DNA of 64,000 bases, taken from positions 62,001 to 126,000 of the forward strand of contig NZ_JAQSIO010000004.1 in assembly GCF_028649455.1 (NCBI RefSeq), written 5' to 3'. This DNA comes from Curvibacter microcysteis. Its GTDB lineage: Bacteria > Pseudomonadota > Gammaproteobacteria > Burkholderiales > Burkholderiaceae_C. A program made the position numbers and the translations under genes. A model generated the notes under the pieces. That model was not told where the DNA came from. It ran no database searches and saw only the letters and a list, made by a program, of their open reading frames with translations. This document shows positions 45,801 to 58,016 of the stretch, piece by piece (position 1 is the first letter of the stretch; the number at the start of each line of letters is the position of its first letter).

Positions 45801-46947
45801 TCTCAGTTGGCTCCTGCTGGGCCTGCCCCTGGCTTTTTTCCTGGGCTGGGCCGCCTCGCGTTTCGACCTGCGCCAATGGCGCATGGAAAACCGCCAAGCC
45901 CCCAAGGCCTACTTCAAGGGCTTGAACTTCCTGCTCAACGAGCAGCAAGACCAGGCGATTGACGCCTTCATCGAGGCCGTGCAAAACGACCCCGACACCT
46001 CCGAACTGCACTTTGCGCTGGGCAACCTGTTCCGACGCCGGGGCGAGTACGAACGCGCTGTGCGCGTGCACGAGCACCTGCTCTCGCGCGCCGACCTGAG
46101 CCGCACCGACCGGGAACGCGCCCAGCACGCGCTGGCACTGGACTTCCTCAAGGCGGGTCTGCTGGACCGCGCCGAAGCTGCGCTGCAAAAGCTCGAAGGC
46201 ACGCCCTTTGAAAACCAAGCCCGCCTGGCCTTGCTGGCCATCTATGAACGCTCACGCGACTGGCCCCAGGCCGCCGCCATCGCCCAGCGCATGGACCAGG
46301 CCGGCCAAGGCCGCTTCAACACGCGCCAAGCCCATTACCTGTGCGAAGACGCGCTGAGCCTGGCCGCCAAGAAAGCCGTGCCGGAAGCGCTGGAACTGCT
46401 GGCTCAGGCCCGCCGCATCGCGCCCGAAGCGCCACGCGCCTACATCGAGGCCGCCCGACTGTTGGCCCAGCAAGGGCAGCACGACCTGGCCTGCGACACC
46501 CTGGCGCAGTTGGCCGACATCGCCCCCAGCCACCTCGCCTTGGCCGCCCTGCCCTGGGCCGAATCCGCGCGCGCCAGCCAGCGCGTGGCCGAGACGCTGC
46601 AGCGCCTGGAGGCCAGCTACCAGATCGTGCCCTCTCTGGATGTGCTGGAGGCCTTGGTGATGCTCAGCGAAGCCCAAGGCGCCTCTGAGGCCACGGCCCG
46701 CGAGCGCTATGTGCAGCACCTGGAGCGGGAACCCTCGCTGGTGGCCGCCGCGCGTTGGATCGCTGGCGAGCAACTGGCCCATGACCAGTTCCACCCCCAG
46801 GTGCAACGCGCTCTGGACCACGCGGCCAAACCCCTGACCCGCTACCGCTGTGCGGCCTGCGGTTTTGAGGCCAAGCAGTACTTTTGGCAATGTCCAGGCT
46901 GCCAATCCTGGGACAGCTACCCGGCCAAACGCGTCGAAGAGCTCTGA
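45790..46947 (+). CDS. lapB: LapB, lipopolysaccharide assembly regulator
   Basis: A 385-residue membrane-anchored TPR protein. A single N-terminal helix (LSWLLLGLPLAFFLGWAASR) is followed by multiple TPR repeats (about 40-330). A C-terminal rubredoxin-like zinc/iron knuckle comes last, CAACGFEAKQYFWQCPGCQ. LapB (YciM) directs FtsH to degrade LpxC and so balances LPS. The start overlaps lapA, implying coupling. Confidence 0.94.
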   Translation: MEFDLSWLLLGLPLAFFLGWAASRFDLRQWRMENRQAPKAYFKGLNFLLNEQQDQAIDAFIEAVQNDPDTSELHFALGNLFRRRGEYERAVRVHEHLLSRADLSRTDRERAQHALALDFLKAGLLDRAEAALQKLEGTPFENQARLALLAIYERSRDWPQAAAIAQRMDQAGQGRFNTRQAHYLCEDALSLAAKKAVPEALELLAQARRIAPEAPRAYIEAARLLAQQGQHDLACDTLAQLADIAPSHLALAALPWAESARASQRVAETLQRLEASYQIVPSLDVLEALVMLSEAQGASEATARERYVQHLEREPSLVAAARWIAGEQLAHDQFHPQVQRALDHAAKPLTRYRCAACGFEAKQYFWQCPGCQSWDSYPAKRVEEL

Positions 46948-47094
46948 AGCCCGCTGGGCCCAGACCCCGAGTCACAGACCTCACACCTGCTTTCAATTGA
47001 GGGGGCGGTCGCCGTCAACGCGCCAGCACCCGTCCCGTTGCAAGGGCTTGCGCCGCTCAGTCCGAGCGGCCACCTCAGCCCAAGGAGCGGTGTC

Positions 47095-47469
47095 GTGTCC
47101 ATCTCCCCCCCTTTCTCCGAGCCACGCGCGTGCAGCGAAGCGCCCGTGTCGCCACGACCTGGCCTCGTGACCTGGCTGCTGGGCCTGGGCCTCAGCGCCA
47201 GCCTGTTCCTGCAAGCCCAGGCGCTGGAGCTCAACCAAGCCAGCGAAGCCGAACTCGACAGCCTGCTGGGCGTGGGCCCAGCCCTCAGCGGTCGCATTCT
47301 GCAGGCGCGGCGCACGGGGCCGTTCACGGACTGGGCCGACCTGATTCAACGCGTGCCAGGCATTGGCACGCGCAGTGCTCGCAAGCTCTCGGCACAGGGC
47401 GCAACCATCCAGGGACAGGGGTTTGAAGGCAGCCAGCCCTCAGAGAAAGCGGTTCAAAAAGCCGAATGA
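47095..47469 (+). CDS. Exported helix-hairpin-helix (ComEA-like) protein
   Basis: A 124-residue protein starting at GTG 47095, chosen because AAGGAG lies 7 bases before it. A signal or anchor helix (LVTWLLGLGLSASLFLQAQA) is followed by two helix-hairpin-helix motifs (LNQASEAELDSLLGVGPALSGRI, then WADLIQRVPGIGTRSA). This is the ComEA DNA-binding architecture, associated with DNA uptake in the periplasm. The tail is short and charged. It converges with pcp. Confidence 0.85.
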   Translation: MSISPPFSEPRACSEAPVSPRPGLVTWLLGLGLSASLFLQAQALELNQASEAELDSLLGVGPALSGRILQARRTGPFTDWADLIQRVPGIGTRSARKLSAQGATIQGQGFEGSQPSEKAVQKAE

Positions 47470-47532
47470 GGGGGCACCGCAGAACACGGCGGAATCAGGC
47501 GCCAGCCCGCCTTGAAGCAGCCAGGTCGGTGA

Positions 47533-47546
47533 GCCTTGGCCAAGGC
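47533..47546. repeat. 14-bp perfect palindrome in the convergent spacer
   Basis: GCCTTGGCCAAGGC lies between the ComEA-like gene and pcp, 14 bases from the pcp stop. It is too tight for a loop as RNA but could be a protein site or part of a larger hairpin. No T-tract is present. Confidence 0.3.
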
Positions 47547-47560
47547 GTGCGGCTCAGGCC

Positions 47561-48211
47561 TCAGTCCAGCGTCCCGCCGGCCTGGGCCAGATCGGGGGCG
47601 CCGTCCCAAGCCACCTCCAAGGCGGCCCGAACTGCCGCGACTTGCTGATCCAGTGCCACCCCGCCCGGCGCGGGCGCCAGTGGCGGCACATGGACAAAGC
47701 CCCCCTGCCAAGGCAAAGGCTGCCCCGCCAGCTGCGCTGCCTCCAGCGTGTGGGTGATCCAAAAAAGCAACTGATTGCAAACAAAGGTGCCCGCCGTGTA
47801 GGACACGCTGGCCGGTGCGCCCGCCTCGCGCATGGCCTGCACCATGGCCTTGACCGGCAAGCGCGTGCGCCAGGCCAGGGGCGCATCGGCGACGATGGCC
47901 TGGTCCAGTGGCTGAGCGCCCGCGTTGTCGGGGATGCGCGCGTCCACCCAGTTCAGGGCCACGCGCTCCACGCACAGCTCACTGCGCGTGCCCGCCAAGC
48001 CCAAAGCCAGCACCAGCTGCGGTGCCTGGGCAGCGATCGCGGCCTGCAGCACCGGCCAGGCCTGGCTGAACACGCAAGGCAGTTGCAGCGCCTGAACCTG
48101 GGCGCCCTGGCTCAAGCGACTGCCGTGCAACGCCTGCGCCACTGTCCAGGACGGGTTGCTGGACTCGCCCCCAAAGGGCTCAAAGCCCGTCAGCAAGACC
48201 GTGCCGGCCAT
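47561..48211 (-). CDS. pcp: Pyroglutamyl-peptidase I
   Basis: A 216-residue cysteine peptidase removing N-terminal pyroglutamate from peptides. The catalytic triad is visible: Glu82 (CVERVALN), Cys145 (YTAGTFVCNQ) and His174 (FVHVPPLAP). The N-terminal VLLTGFEPFGG fixes the start at ATG 48211; the frame continues upstream without similarity. It begins 5 bases after the 5-oxoprolinase stop, so the freed pyroglutamate can go directly to that enzyme. Confidence 0.95.
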   Translation of the reverse strand: MAGTVLLTGFEPFGGESSNPSWTVAQALHGSRLSQGAQVQALQLPCVFSQAWPVLQAAIAAQAPQLVLALGLAGTRSELCVERVALNWVDARIPDNAGAQPLDQAIVADAPLAWRTRLPVKAMVQAMREAGAPASVSYTAGTFVCNQLLFWITHTLEAAQLAGQPLPWQGGFVHVPPLAPAPGGVALDQQVAAVRAALEVAWDGAPDLAQAGGTLD

Positions 48212-48216
48212 GGCGC

Positions 48217-51909
<3,693 letters not shown>

Positions 51910-51911
51910 GG

Positions 51912-52652
51912 TCAGAACTCAGCGTGTGAAGGGTGAATGAAAAAGGAGCCGGCCACGGCCCGCTCGCCCAAGAGGCGGCGCGACTGCAGCAGCGTCAACA
52001 AGGTCCAGCCCGTGGCGTCGGCCACGGCCTGGGCATAGGGGGGCAGGTTGGTGCACTCCAGCACCAGTTCGCCCAAGTGAGGTGCACGCGCCTGCAACTG
52101 GAGTGCGGCCGCGACCACGTCGCGCTCCGCCTGGGCGACGTCCAGGGTGCTGCGGTTGCCCACGATGGACTGCACAAAATGGCTGTCCGGTGGCAGGCCT
52201 TGCACCCACACATCGCGCAGGCGCTCCGCGGGCACCCCGGCGGCCAACAGGTGGGCGGGGCCCAAGCCCTCGGCCCGGATGGTCAGCACGCCGACTTGCG
52301 GGCGGCGCCGCAACAAAGCAGGCAACCCCAGCAAGCTGGAGCTGACCACCGGCACCGGGACGGCCGCCTGCAACTGCGCCTGCAAGAGCACCAAGAAGCC
52401 ACAACTGGTGGTGAGGGCCTGGGCGCCCTGCGCCACCAGGCGCTGAGCGGCCTGCTCAAACCATGGCAGCAGGCCAGAAGCCAGCAAGGCCTCGGCAGAG
52501 CCCACCACCCGGCGCGGCACGGCGCCGGTGACCACCTCGGTCAAGACCTCGGTGGGAAAACTGTCCGCCCGCCCCAGATCACCCGGGGGACGCGGGAACT
52601 GCGTGTCCAGGCGGATCAAGCCCAGGCGGGCGGGCTGCGGCAAGTGGCTCAC
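51912..52652 (-). CDS. Asp/Glu/hydantoin racemase superfamily protein
   Basis: A 246-residue protein starting at GTG 52652, ten bases after the MarR stop. Two Cys motifs of the superfamily are present, [11 protein letters not shown] and [10 protein letters not shown]. It could racemise a chiral amino acid or its cyclic form (for example D- to L-5-oxoproline, glutamate or hydantoin) or act as a maleate-isomerase-like enzyme. Context beside 5-oxoprolinase favours the first. The GTG start has no clear ribosome site, suggesting coupling to the regulator gene. Confidence 0.85.
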   Translation of the reverse strand: MSHLPQPARLGLIRLDTQFPRPPGDLGRADSFPTEVLTEVVTGAVPRRVVGSAEALLASGLLPWFEQAAQRLVAQGAQALTTSCGFLVLLQAQLQAAVPVPVVSSSLLGLPALLRRRPQVGVLTIRAEGLGPAHLLAAGVPAERLRDVWVQGLPPDSHFVQSIVGNRSTLDVAQAERDVVAAALQLQARAPHLGELVLECTNLPPYAQAVADATGWTLLTLLQSRRLLGERAVAGSFFIHPSHAEF

Positions 52653-52662
52653 AGCCAGGGAC

Positions 52663-53205
52663 TCACAACGAAGCCGCCGCGCGGGCGGCCTGGTCGTACA
52701 TGCCGGAGAGCACGCGCAGCAAGCGGGCCAGTTCGCCAATGTCCCGATTGAGTGCATCGTCGGCCTTCATCGCACCAATCAGGCACGACTCGCGGATGGC
52801 CCGGTAGCGCGCCACGCTCTCGCGACCGGCGTCCGTGCAGGCATAGGTGACTTCCTTGCCGTTCTTGCTGGCCTGCACCACGCCCAGGTTGACCAACTTC
52901 TTGAGCGAGTAGTTGATCAGATGGGTGTCTTCCACATTCATGATGAAGCAGATGTCAGCCAGGCGTTTGTTGCGCGCCCGGTGCGTGACGTGGTGCAACA
53001 CCAGCACGTCCAGCGGGGTCAGGTCTTTCAGGCCGGCCGCGCTCATGCAATGCACGATCCAGCGGTGGAAGGCATTGCCCGCCACCACCAGGCCAAACTC
53101 AAACTCGCTCATCTCGGCACTTTGGTCCGAAACGAGGTGGGCAGAGGACACAATCAGTTGCCGATCGGTGTCGGCCGATGTGGGGGGCTGCGACTTGGCG
53201 TTCAT
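52663..53205 (-). CDS. MarR-family transcriptional regulator
   Basis: A 180-residue winged-helix regulator: helical dimerisation ends flank LTPLDVLVLHHVTHRARNKRLADICFIMNVEDTHLINYSLKKL. CAGGAGAACG precedes ATG 53205. It heads the racemase-oxoprolinase-pcp operon and is divergent from the TRAP transporter. A palindrome overlapping its own promoter suggests autorepression relieved by a pathway substrate. Confidence 0.9.
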   Translation of the reverse strand: MNAKSQPPTSADTDRQLIVSSAHLVSDQSAEMSEFEFGLVVAGNAFHRWIVHCMSAAGLKDLTPLDVLVLHHVTHRARNKRLADICFIMNVEDTHLINYSLKKLVNLGVVQASKNGKEVTYACTDAGRESVARYRAIRESCLIGAMKADDALNRDIGELARLLRVLSGMYDQAARAAASL

Positions 53206-53244
53206 CGTTCTCCTGCCTGCTGGCATTGATGTTGCATGTGTCAG

Positions 53245-53274
53245 ATTGTAGGCAGCACAATAACGATTTGCCAA
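53245..53274 (-). promoter_or_regulatory. Promoter of the MarR operon
   Basis: Minus-strand -10 TACAAT (53250-53245) and -35 TTGGCA (53274-53269) have an 18-bp spacer. The -35 overlaps the operator palindrome at 53272-53284. Confidence 0.65.
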
Positions 53275-53284
53275 CAATTTGTTG
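53272..53284. promoter_or_regulatory. Candidate MarR operator
   Basis: CAACAA-T-TTGTTG is a perfect 13-bp palindrome in the divergent MarR/TRAP spacer. It overlaps the -35 of the MarR promoter. It also overlaps a plus-strand TTGACA (53282-53287), so one bound dimer could repress both directions. Confidence 0.6.
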
Positions 53285-53361
53285 ACATTAAGTAGAAACC
53301 CCCATGAAGCCGCCTGCTGTGAGGCTTACATTCACGTCACACTTTTTTAGCCGGAGTCCCC

Positions 53362-54354
53362 ATGAAGCGTCGTTCTCTCTCCTTTGCCGCAGCCGCCCTG
53401 GCCTTGGTGTCGACGGGCACCTTCGCCCAAACCAAGTGGGATCTGCCCACCGCCTACCCGGCGACCAACTTCCACACGGAAAACTTGACGCAGTTCGCGC
53501 AGGACGTGGACAAGGCCAGCGCGGGCAAGCTCAAGATCACGGTGCACGCCAACGCCTCCCTGTTCAAGGCCAATGAGATCAAGCGCGCGGTGCAAGGCGG
53601 TCAAGCCCAGATTGGCGAGCTGCTGCTGGCCAACTTCGAAAACGAGAACCCGATTTACGGCACCGACGGCATCCCTTTCCTGGCCTCGTCCTACGCCGAG
53701 TCCAAGCGCCTGTATGACGCCCAGAAGCCAGTGCTGGAAAAGCTGCTCAACGCCCAAGGCATGAAGCTGCTCTACACGGTGCCATGGCCGCCCCAAGGTG
53801 TCTACACCAAGAAGGAAATTGCCTCGGTGGCGGACCTGCGCGGCATCAAGTGGCGCGCATACAGCCCCGCCACGGCCAAGATTGCCGAGTTGATCGGTGC
53901 CCAGCCCGTGACCATCCAGGCCGCTGAACTGTCGCAAGCCCTGGCCACCGGCGTGATCGAGAGCTACATGAGCTCGGGCTCCACCGGCTACGACTCCAAG
54001 ACCTACGAAAGCCTGAAGTACTGGTACGACACCCAAGCCTGGCTGCCCAAGGACGCGGTGATCGTCAACAAGAAGTCGTTTGACGCCCTGGACCCCGCGC
54101 TGCAAACCGCGGTGACCAAGGCCGCTGCCGACGCTGAAACCCGCGGCTGGGCCCTGAGCGCCGAAAAGAACGAGTGGTACAAGAAGGCGCTGACCGAGAA
54201 GGGCATGAAGATCATGCAACCCTCGGCCAAGCTGAACGCCGACCTGCGCCAAGTGGGCGACATCATGCTGGCCGACTGGCTCAAGAAGGCCGGCCCGGAT
54301 GGTGAAGCCATCATTGCCGCCTACAAGAAGTCGGCCCCTGCGGCGAAGAAGTGA
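53362..54354 (+). CDS. dctP: TRAP transporter substrate-binding protein (DctP family)
   Basis: A 330-residue periplasmic binding protein. The signal peptide starts MKRRSLSF and cleaves after GTFAQ. DctP features include AYPATNFHTENLTQFAQDVD, DLRGIKWRAYSP (with the Arg that usually grips the ligand carboxylate) and the QALATGVIES segment. Its stop and the DctQ start overlap (TGATG). Ligand unknown; the divergent oxoprolinase operon suggests pyroglutamate or a similar acid. Confidence 0.95.
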   Translation: MKRRSLSFAAAALALVSTGTFAQTKWDLPTAYPATNFHTENLTQFAQDVDKASAGKLKITVHANASLFKANEIKRAVQGGQAQIGELLLANFENENPIYGTDGIPFLASSYAESKRLYDAQKPVLEKLLNAQGMKLLYTVPWPPQGVYTKKEIASVADLRGIKWRAYSPATAKIAELIGAQPVTIQAAELSQALATGVIESYMSSGSTGYDSKTYESLKYWYDTQAWLPKDAVIVNKKSFDALDPALQTAVTKAAADAETRGWALSAEKNEWYKKALTEKGMKIMQPSAKLNADLRQVGDIMLADWLKKAGPDGEAIIAAYKKSAPAAKK

Positions 54355-54887
54355 TGCGTCGCTTTCTAGACCGCCTCTACCTGGGCATGGGCGCCTTGGG
54401 CGCCGCCTTCATCGCGCTGATCTGCGTGCTGATGGTGGCCCAGAGCGTGCTGCGTGAGTTCGGGGTGCGCACCGGCGCCCTGAACGACGTGGTGGCTTGG
54501 TGCTGCGCCGCAGCGGCCTTCTTTGCCATGCCGCACGCCTTCAAGCACGGTGACTTTGTGCGCGTGACCCTGCTGCTGGAAAAAGTCTCCAGCGGCACGC
54601 GCCGTGCGCTCGAAATCATCTCGCTGCTGATCGGCACCTTGGCCACAGGCTACCTGGCCTGGTCAGCCTGCCAGTTCACGTACGAGAGCTGGGAATTCAA
54701 CGACATCGCCCAAGGCCTGCTGCCCATCCCGATGTGGATTCCGCAGATGAGCTTTGCGATCGGCTCGGTCCTGTTGGTGATCGCCTTGCTGGATGAATTG
54801 ATCATCGTGCTGCGCGGCGGCGTGCCCACTTTTGTGCGCGAAGTCGAAGAGCGCCATGCCCGTGGCGACTTCTCCTCCGACGTTTGA
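54354..54887 (+). CDS. dctQ: TRAP transporter small permease (DctQ family)
   Basis: A 177-residue inner-membrane protein with four hydrophobic segments (about 10-35, 45-65, 85-110 and 130-155). It is of the DctQ type, with AFKHGDFVRVTLL after the second segment. ATG 54354 shares bases with the dctP stop, so translation is coupled. It joins DctM in the sodium-driven importer. Confidence 0.93.
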   Translation: MRRFLDRLYLGMGALGAAFIALICVLMVAQSVLREFGVRTGALNDVVAWCCAAAAFFAMPHAFKHGDFVRVTLLLEKVSSGTRRALEIISLLIGTLATGYLAWSACQFTYESWEFNDIAQGLLPIPMWIPQMSFAIGSVLLVIALLDELIIVLRGGVPTFVREVEERHARGDFSSDV

Positions 54888-54914
54888 CGTCATCCACTCC
54901 AGAGAAAGAACAAC

Positions 54915-56225
54915 ATGGATGTCTTGATGGTGGGCGGCATTTTGCTGCTGCTCATGATGGTGCTTTTGTCCGGCGGGGTGTGGATTGCCATGACGCTGGC
55001 CATTTGCGGCTGGGTCGGTCAGGCCTTCTTCACCAGCACAGCGCCGGGGAAGAACCTCTTCTCCGCCTTCTGGGAAAGCAATGCCAGCTGGGAGCTGGCG
55101 GCGCTGCCCCTGTTCATCTGGATGGGTGAAATCCTGTTCCGGACCAAGCTCAGCGAAGAGATGTTCGAGGGCCTGCGCCCTTGGCTCAACCGCGTGCCGG
55201 GCCGGCTGATGCACACCACCATCCTGGGATGCGGCATTTTTGGCTCGGTGTCTGGCTCGTCGGCCGCGACCTGCGCCACCATCTCCAAGGTGGCCCTGCC
55301 CGAGTTGATGAAGCGCGGCTACGACGAAAAGCTGGCCCTGGGCTCGCTGGCCACGGCCGGCACCCTGGGCATTCTGATCCCGCCCTCGATCACCATGGTG
55401 GTCTACGCGGTGGCCGCTGATGCCTCGATCATCCGCATCTTCCTGGCGGGCTTTTTGCCGGGCTTCTTGCTGATGGCGCTGTTCTCTGGCTACATCGGCT
55501 GGTGGAGCCTGCGCAACCCAGAAAAAGTACCTGCGGCCGACCCGCCCAGCAGCTTCTTGCAGAAGATCAAACAGTCGGGCAACCTGATCCCCTGTGCGGC
55601 CCTGATCGTCTTCATCTGCTGGGTGCTGATCGCCGGTTATGCCACCGCCACCGAGTGCGCGGCCTACGGCGTGGTGGGTTCGTTGGGCCTGGCCCTGTGG
55701 AGCCGCTCGCTGACCTGGCAGAACTTCAAAGAAGGCCTGATGGGCACGACGCGCACCAGCTGCATGATCATGTTCATCCTGGCGGGCGCTGCCTTCCTCA
55801 CCAAGACCATGGCCTTCACCGGCATCCCGCGTGAGCTGGCCGAGTGGGTGGACGCCATGCACCTGTCCCCCCTGGCCTTGATCAGCGTGCTGGTCGTCGT
55901 CTACCTGATCCTGGGCACCGCGCTCGACGGCATCAGCATGATCGTGCTGACCAGCGCCGTGGTGCTGCCCATGATCCAGAAGGCGGGCTTTGACCTGGTG
56001 TGGTTTGGCATCTTCATCGTGCTGCTGGTGGAAATTGCCGAGGTCACGCCGCCCGTGGGCTTCAACCTGTTCGTGCTGCAAAACATGACCGGCAAGGACA
56101 GCAACCTGATCGCCAAGGCGGCCCTGCCCTTCTTTGGCTGCCTGGTGGTCTGCATCTTGCTGATCACGGTGTTCCCGAACATCGTGACCTTCCTGCCTGA
56201 CCTGGTGATGGGCGTGGACAAGTAA
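54915..56225 (+). CDS. dctM: TRAP transporter large permease (DctM family)
   Basis: A 436-residue membrane protein with about 12 segments. DctM signatures are GCGIFGSVSGSSAATCATISKVALPEL, GILIPPSITMVVYAVAADASI and DGISMIVLTSAVVLPMI. AGAGAAAG precedes the ATG. With DctP and DctQ it completes a tripartite secondary importer of organic acids or amino-acid-like anions. Confidence 0.96.
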   Translation: MDVLMVGGILLLLMMVLLSGGVWIAMTLAICGWVGQAFFTSTAPGKNLFSAFWESNASWELAALPLFIWMGEILFRTKLSEEMFEGLRPWLNRVPGRLMHTTILGCGIFGSVSGSSAATCATISKVALPELMKRGYDEKLALGSLATAGTLGILIPPSITMVVYAVAADASIIRIFLAGFLPGFLLMALFSGYIGWWSLRNPEKVPAADPPSSFLQKIKQSGNLIPCAALIVFICWVLIAGYATATECAAYGVVGSLGLALWSRSLTWQNFKEGLMGTTRTSCMIMFILAGAAFLTKTMAFTGIPRELAEWVDAMHLSPLALISVLVVVYLILGTALDGISMIVLTSAVVLPMIQKAGFDLVWFGIFIVLLVEIAEVTPPVGFNLFVLQNMTGKDSNLIAKAALPFFGCLVVCILLITVFPNIVTFLPDLVMGVDK

Positions 56226-56335
56226 GGGCTGGTCTGGGTGCAGGCGCTTGGGATACGCCGCCCGCACCCAGCCACATCCCAGGTCACGGGCCGGCGCCCA
56301 CGTCGCGCCTTTTTTTCACAGCCTACTGGCACCGC

Positions 56336-57943
56336 ATGCTCCAACTCACGCACTCTGCGAACCCCACCTCTTCCACCCGGCCCATGCCGAGCGCTGGCCC
56401 CCATTTGACGCTGGGCCAAAAGCTCGGCCTGGGCTTTGGTCTGTTGGGACTGGCCGTGGCCTTGCTCGGGGCCACCACCTGGTGGACCGGCCAGGCCACC
56501 ACGGCCCAGGCCCAGCGACTGGCCCAGGAGCGACTGCCCCTGGAGCGCGCAGTGCGCGACTGGAAGGCCCAGTCCATCAAGATCGGCGAGCTGGCCCTGC
56601 GCGCCACGGGCTCGACGGACGTGTTCCCAGTGGCCAATGAGATGCGCACCCAGGCCCAGCAAGACGAGACGCAGGTCAAGAACATCCAGCAATTGATGGC
56701 GGCGCAGAGCCAGGTGGACCCGGCGGCCACCCAAGCCTTGGACAGCGCCTTGCAGCAGCGCAGCCGCTACGTGCAGCTGCGCCAGCAGTTGGTGCAAAAC
56801 GCGCTGGAATCCAAGATCATCAGCCAAAAGGAATTGTCCGAACACGCCAGCGCCCTGCAGCGCTACCTGGCCAGCCTGGACAGCGTGCTGGCCCAGTCCG
56901 AAAGCACCGCACAGGAAGACGCCAGCGCCATGATCGCCAACGCCCAGCGCGCCCAGTGGGTCAGCGCCATGGCGGTGGCCTTGGTCGTGGGCCTGGCGGC
57001 CTTGTTTGGCTGGCTGCTGCGCCGCTCCATCGTGCACCCGCTGGCCCAGGCCTCCGAAGCCGCCGCGCGGGTGGCCTCGGGGGATTTGACGGTGCACGTG
57101 GACAACCAACGCCAGGACGAAATCGGCACCTTGCTGCAGTCGCTCAACCAGATGGTGTCCTCACTGAACCAGGTGGTGGTTGAGGTGCGCGATGCCGGTG
57201 AAGCCATCCACACCGCCAGCTCGGAGGTGGCCCTGGGCAACCAGGACCTGAGCCAACGCACCGAACTCACCGCGAGCCGCCTGCAGCAGACCGCCAACAG
57301 CATGGACCAGCTGACCGGCATGGTCGCCACCAACGCCAGCAACACCCGCCAAGCCACGCAGCTGGTGCAACAGGCCAGCGAAGTGGCCGAACGCGGCGGC
57401 GCCGTGGTGCAGGGCGTGGTCGACACCATGAACGAGATCCAAAGCAGCAGCCAGAAGATTGGTGAGATCGTGGGCCTGATCGATGGCATTGCCTTCCAGA
57501 CCAACATCCTGGCCTTGAACGCGGCCGTCGAAGCGGCCCGCGCCGGCGAACAAGGCCGCGGCTTTGCGGTGGTGGCCGGTGAGGTGCGCTCGCTGGCCCA
57601 ACGCAGCGCTGCCGCCGCGCATGAAATCAAACACCTGATTGGCGCCAGCGTCGAGAAGGTGCGTGACGGCACCCAGCGCGTGGATTCGGCCGGTCACACC
57701 ATGGGCGAGATCGTGCACAGCGTGCAGCAGATCCGAACCATCATGGCCGAGATCAGCGCCGCCACCGAAGAGCAAAGCCAGGAGATCGGCCAGGTCAGCC
57801 AGGCCATCTCGGAGCTCGACCAAATGACCCAGCAAAACGCCGCCTTGGTGGAGCAAGGCGCTGCCGCCGCGCAAAGCCTGCAAGACCAGGCCACGCGGCT
57901 GAGCTCGACCATGGGCTCTTTTGAGTTGACGCGCCAGGGCTGA
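56336..57943 (+). CDS. Methyl-accepting chemotaxis protein
   Basis: A 535-residue chemoreceptor. A membrane helix near 30-52, a short periplasmic four-helix-bundle sensor (about 53-190) and a second helix near 195-217 precede a HAMP domain. The cytoplasmic signalling hairpin has the conserved tip EIVGLIDGIAFQTNILALNAAVEAARAGEQGRGFAVVAGEVR. No ribosome site is obvious; an in-frame Met at 56384 is an alternative start. It follows dctM by 110 bases, so it may report the same nutrient. Confidence 0.94.
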   Translation: MLQLTHSANPTSSTRPMPSAGPHLTLGQKLGLGFGLLGLAVALLGATTWWTGQATTAQAQRLAQERLPLERAVRDWKAQSIKIGELALRATGSTDVFPVANEMRTQAQQDETQVKNIQQLMAAQSQVDPAATQALDSALQQRSRYVQLRQQLVQNALESKIISQKELSEHASALQRYLASLDSVLAQSESTAQEDASAMIANAQRAQWVSAMAVALVVGLAALFGWLLRRSIVHPLAQASEAAARVASGDLTVHVDNQRQDEIGTLLQSLNQMVSSLNQVVVEVRDAGEAIHTASSEVALGNQDLSQRTELTASRLQQTANSMDQLTGMVATNASNTRQATQLVQQASEVAERGGAVVQGVVDTMNEIQSSSQKIGEIVGLIDGIAFQTNILALNAAVEAARAGEQGRGFAVVAGEVRSLAQRSAAAAHEIKHLIGASVEKVRDGTQRVDSAGHTMGEIVHSVQQIRTIMAEISAATEEQSQEIGQVSQAISELDQMTQQNAALVEQGAAAAQSLQDQATRLSSTMGSFELTRQG

Positions 57944-58016
57944 GGCCAGGTCCCAGCCTGGGCCCCGCTCACGGTGGCGCCTGTGTGGGGCTGCCGTGCT
58001 GGCCCCGGAAGGCCAC

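Noticed and set aside
53304-53576. Small frame beginning between the MarR promoter region and dctP
   Set aside because: It runs out of frame through dctP, which has a signal peptide and conserved family motifs; nothing supports the alternative.
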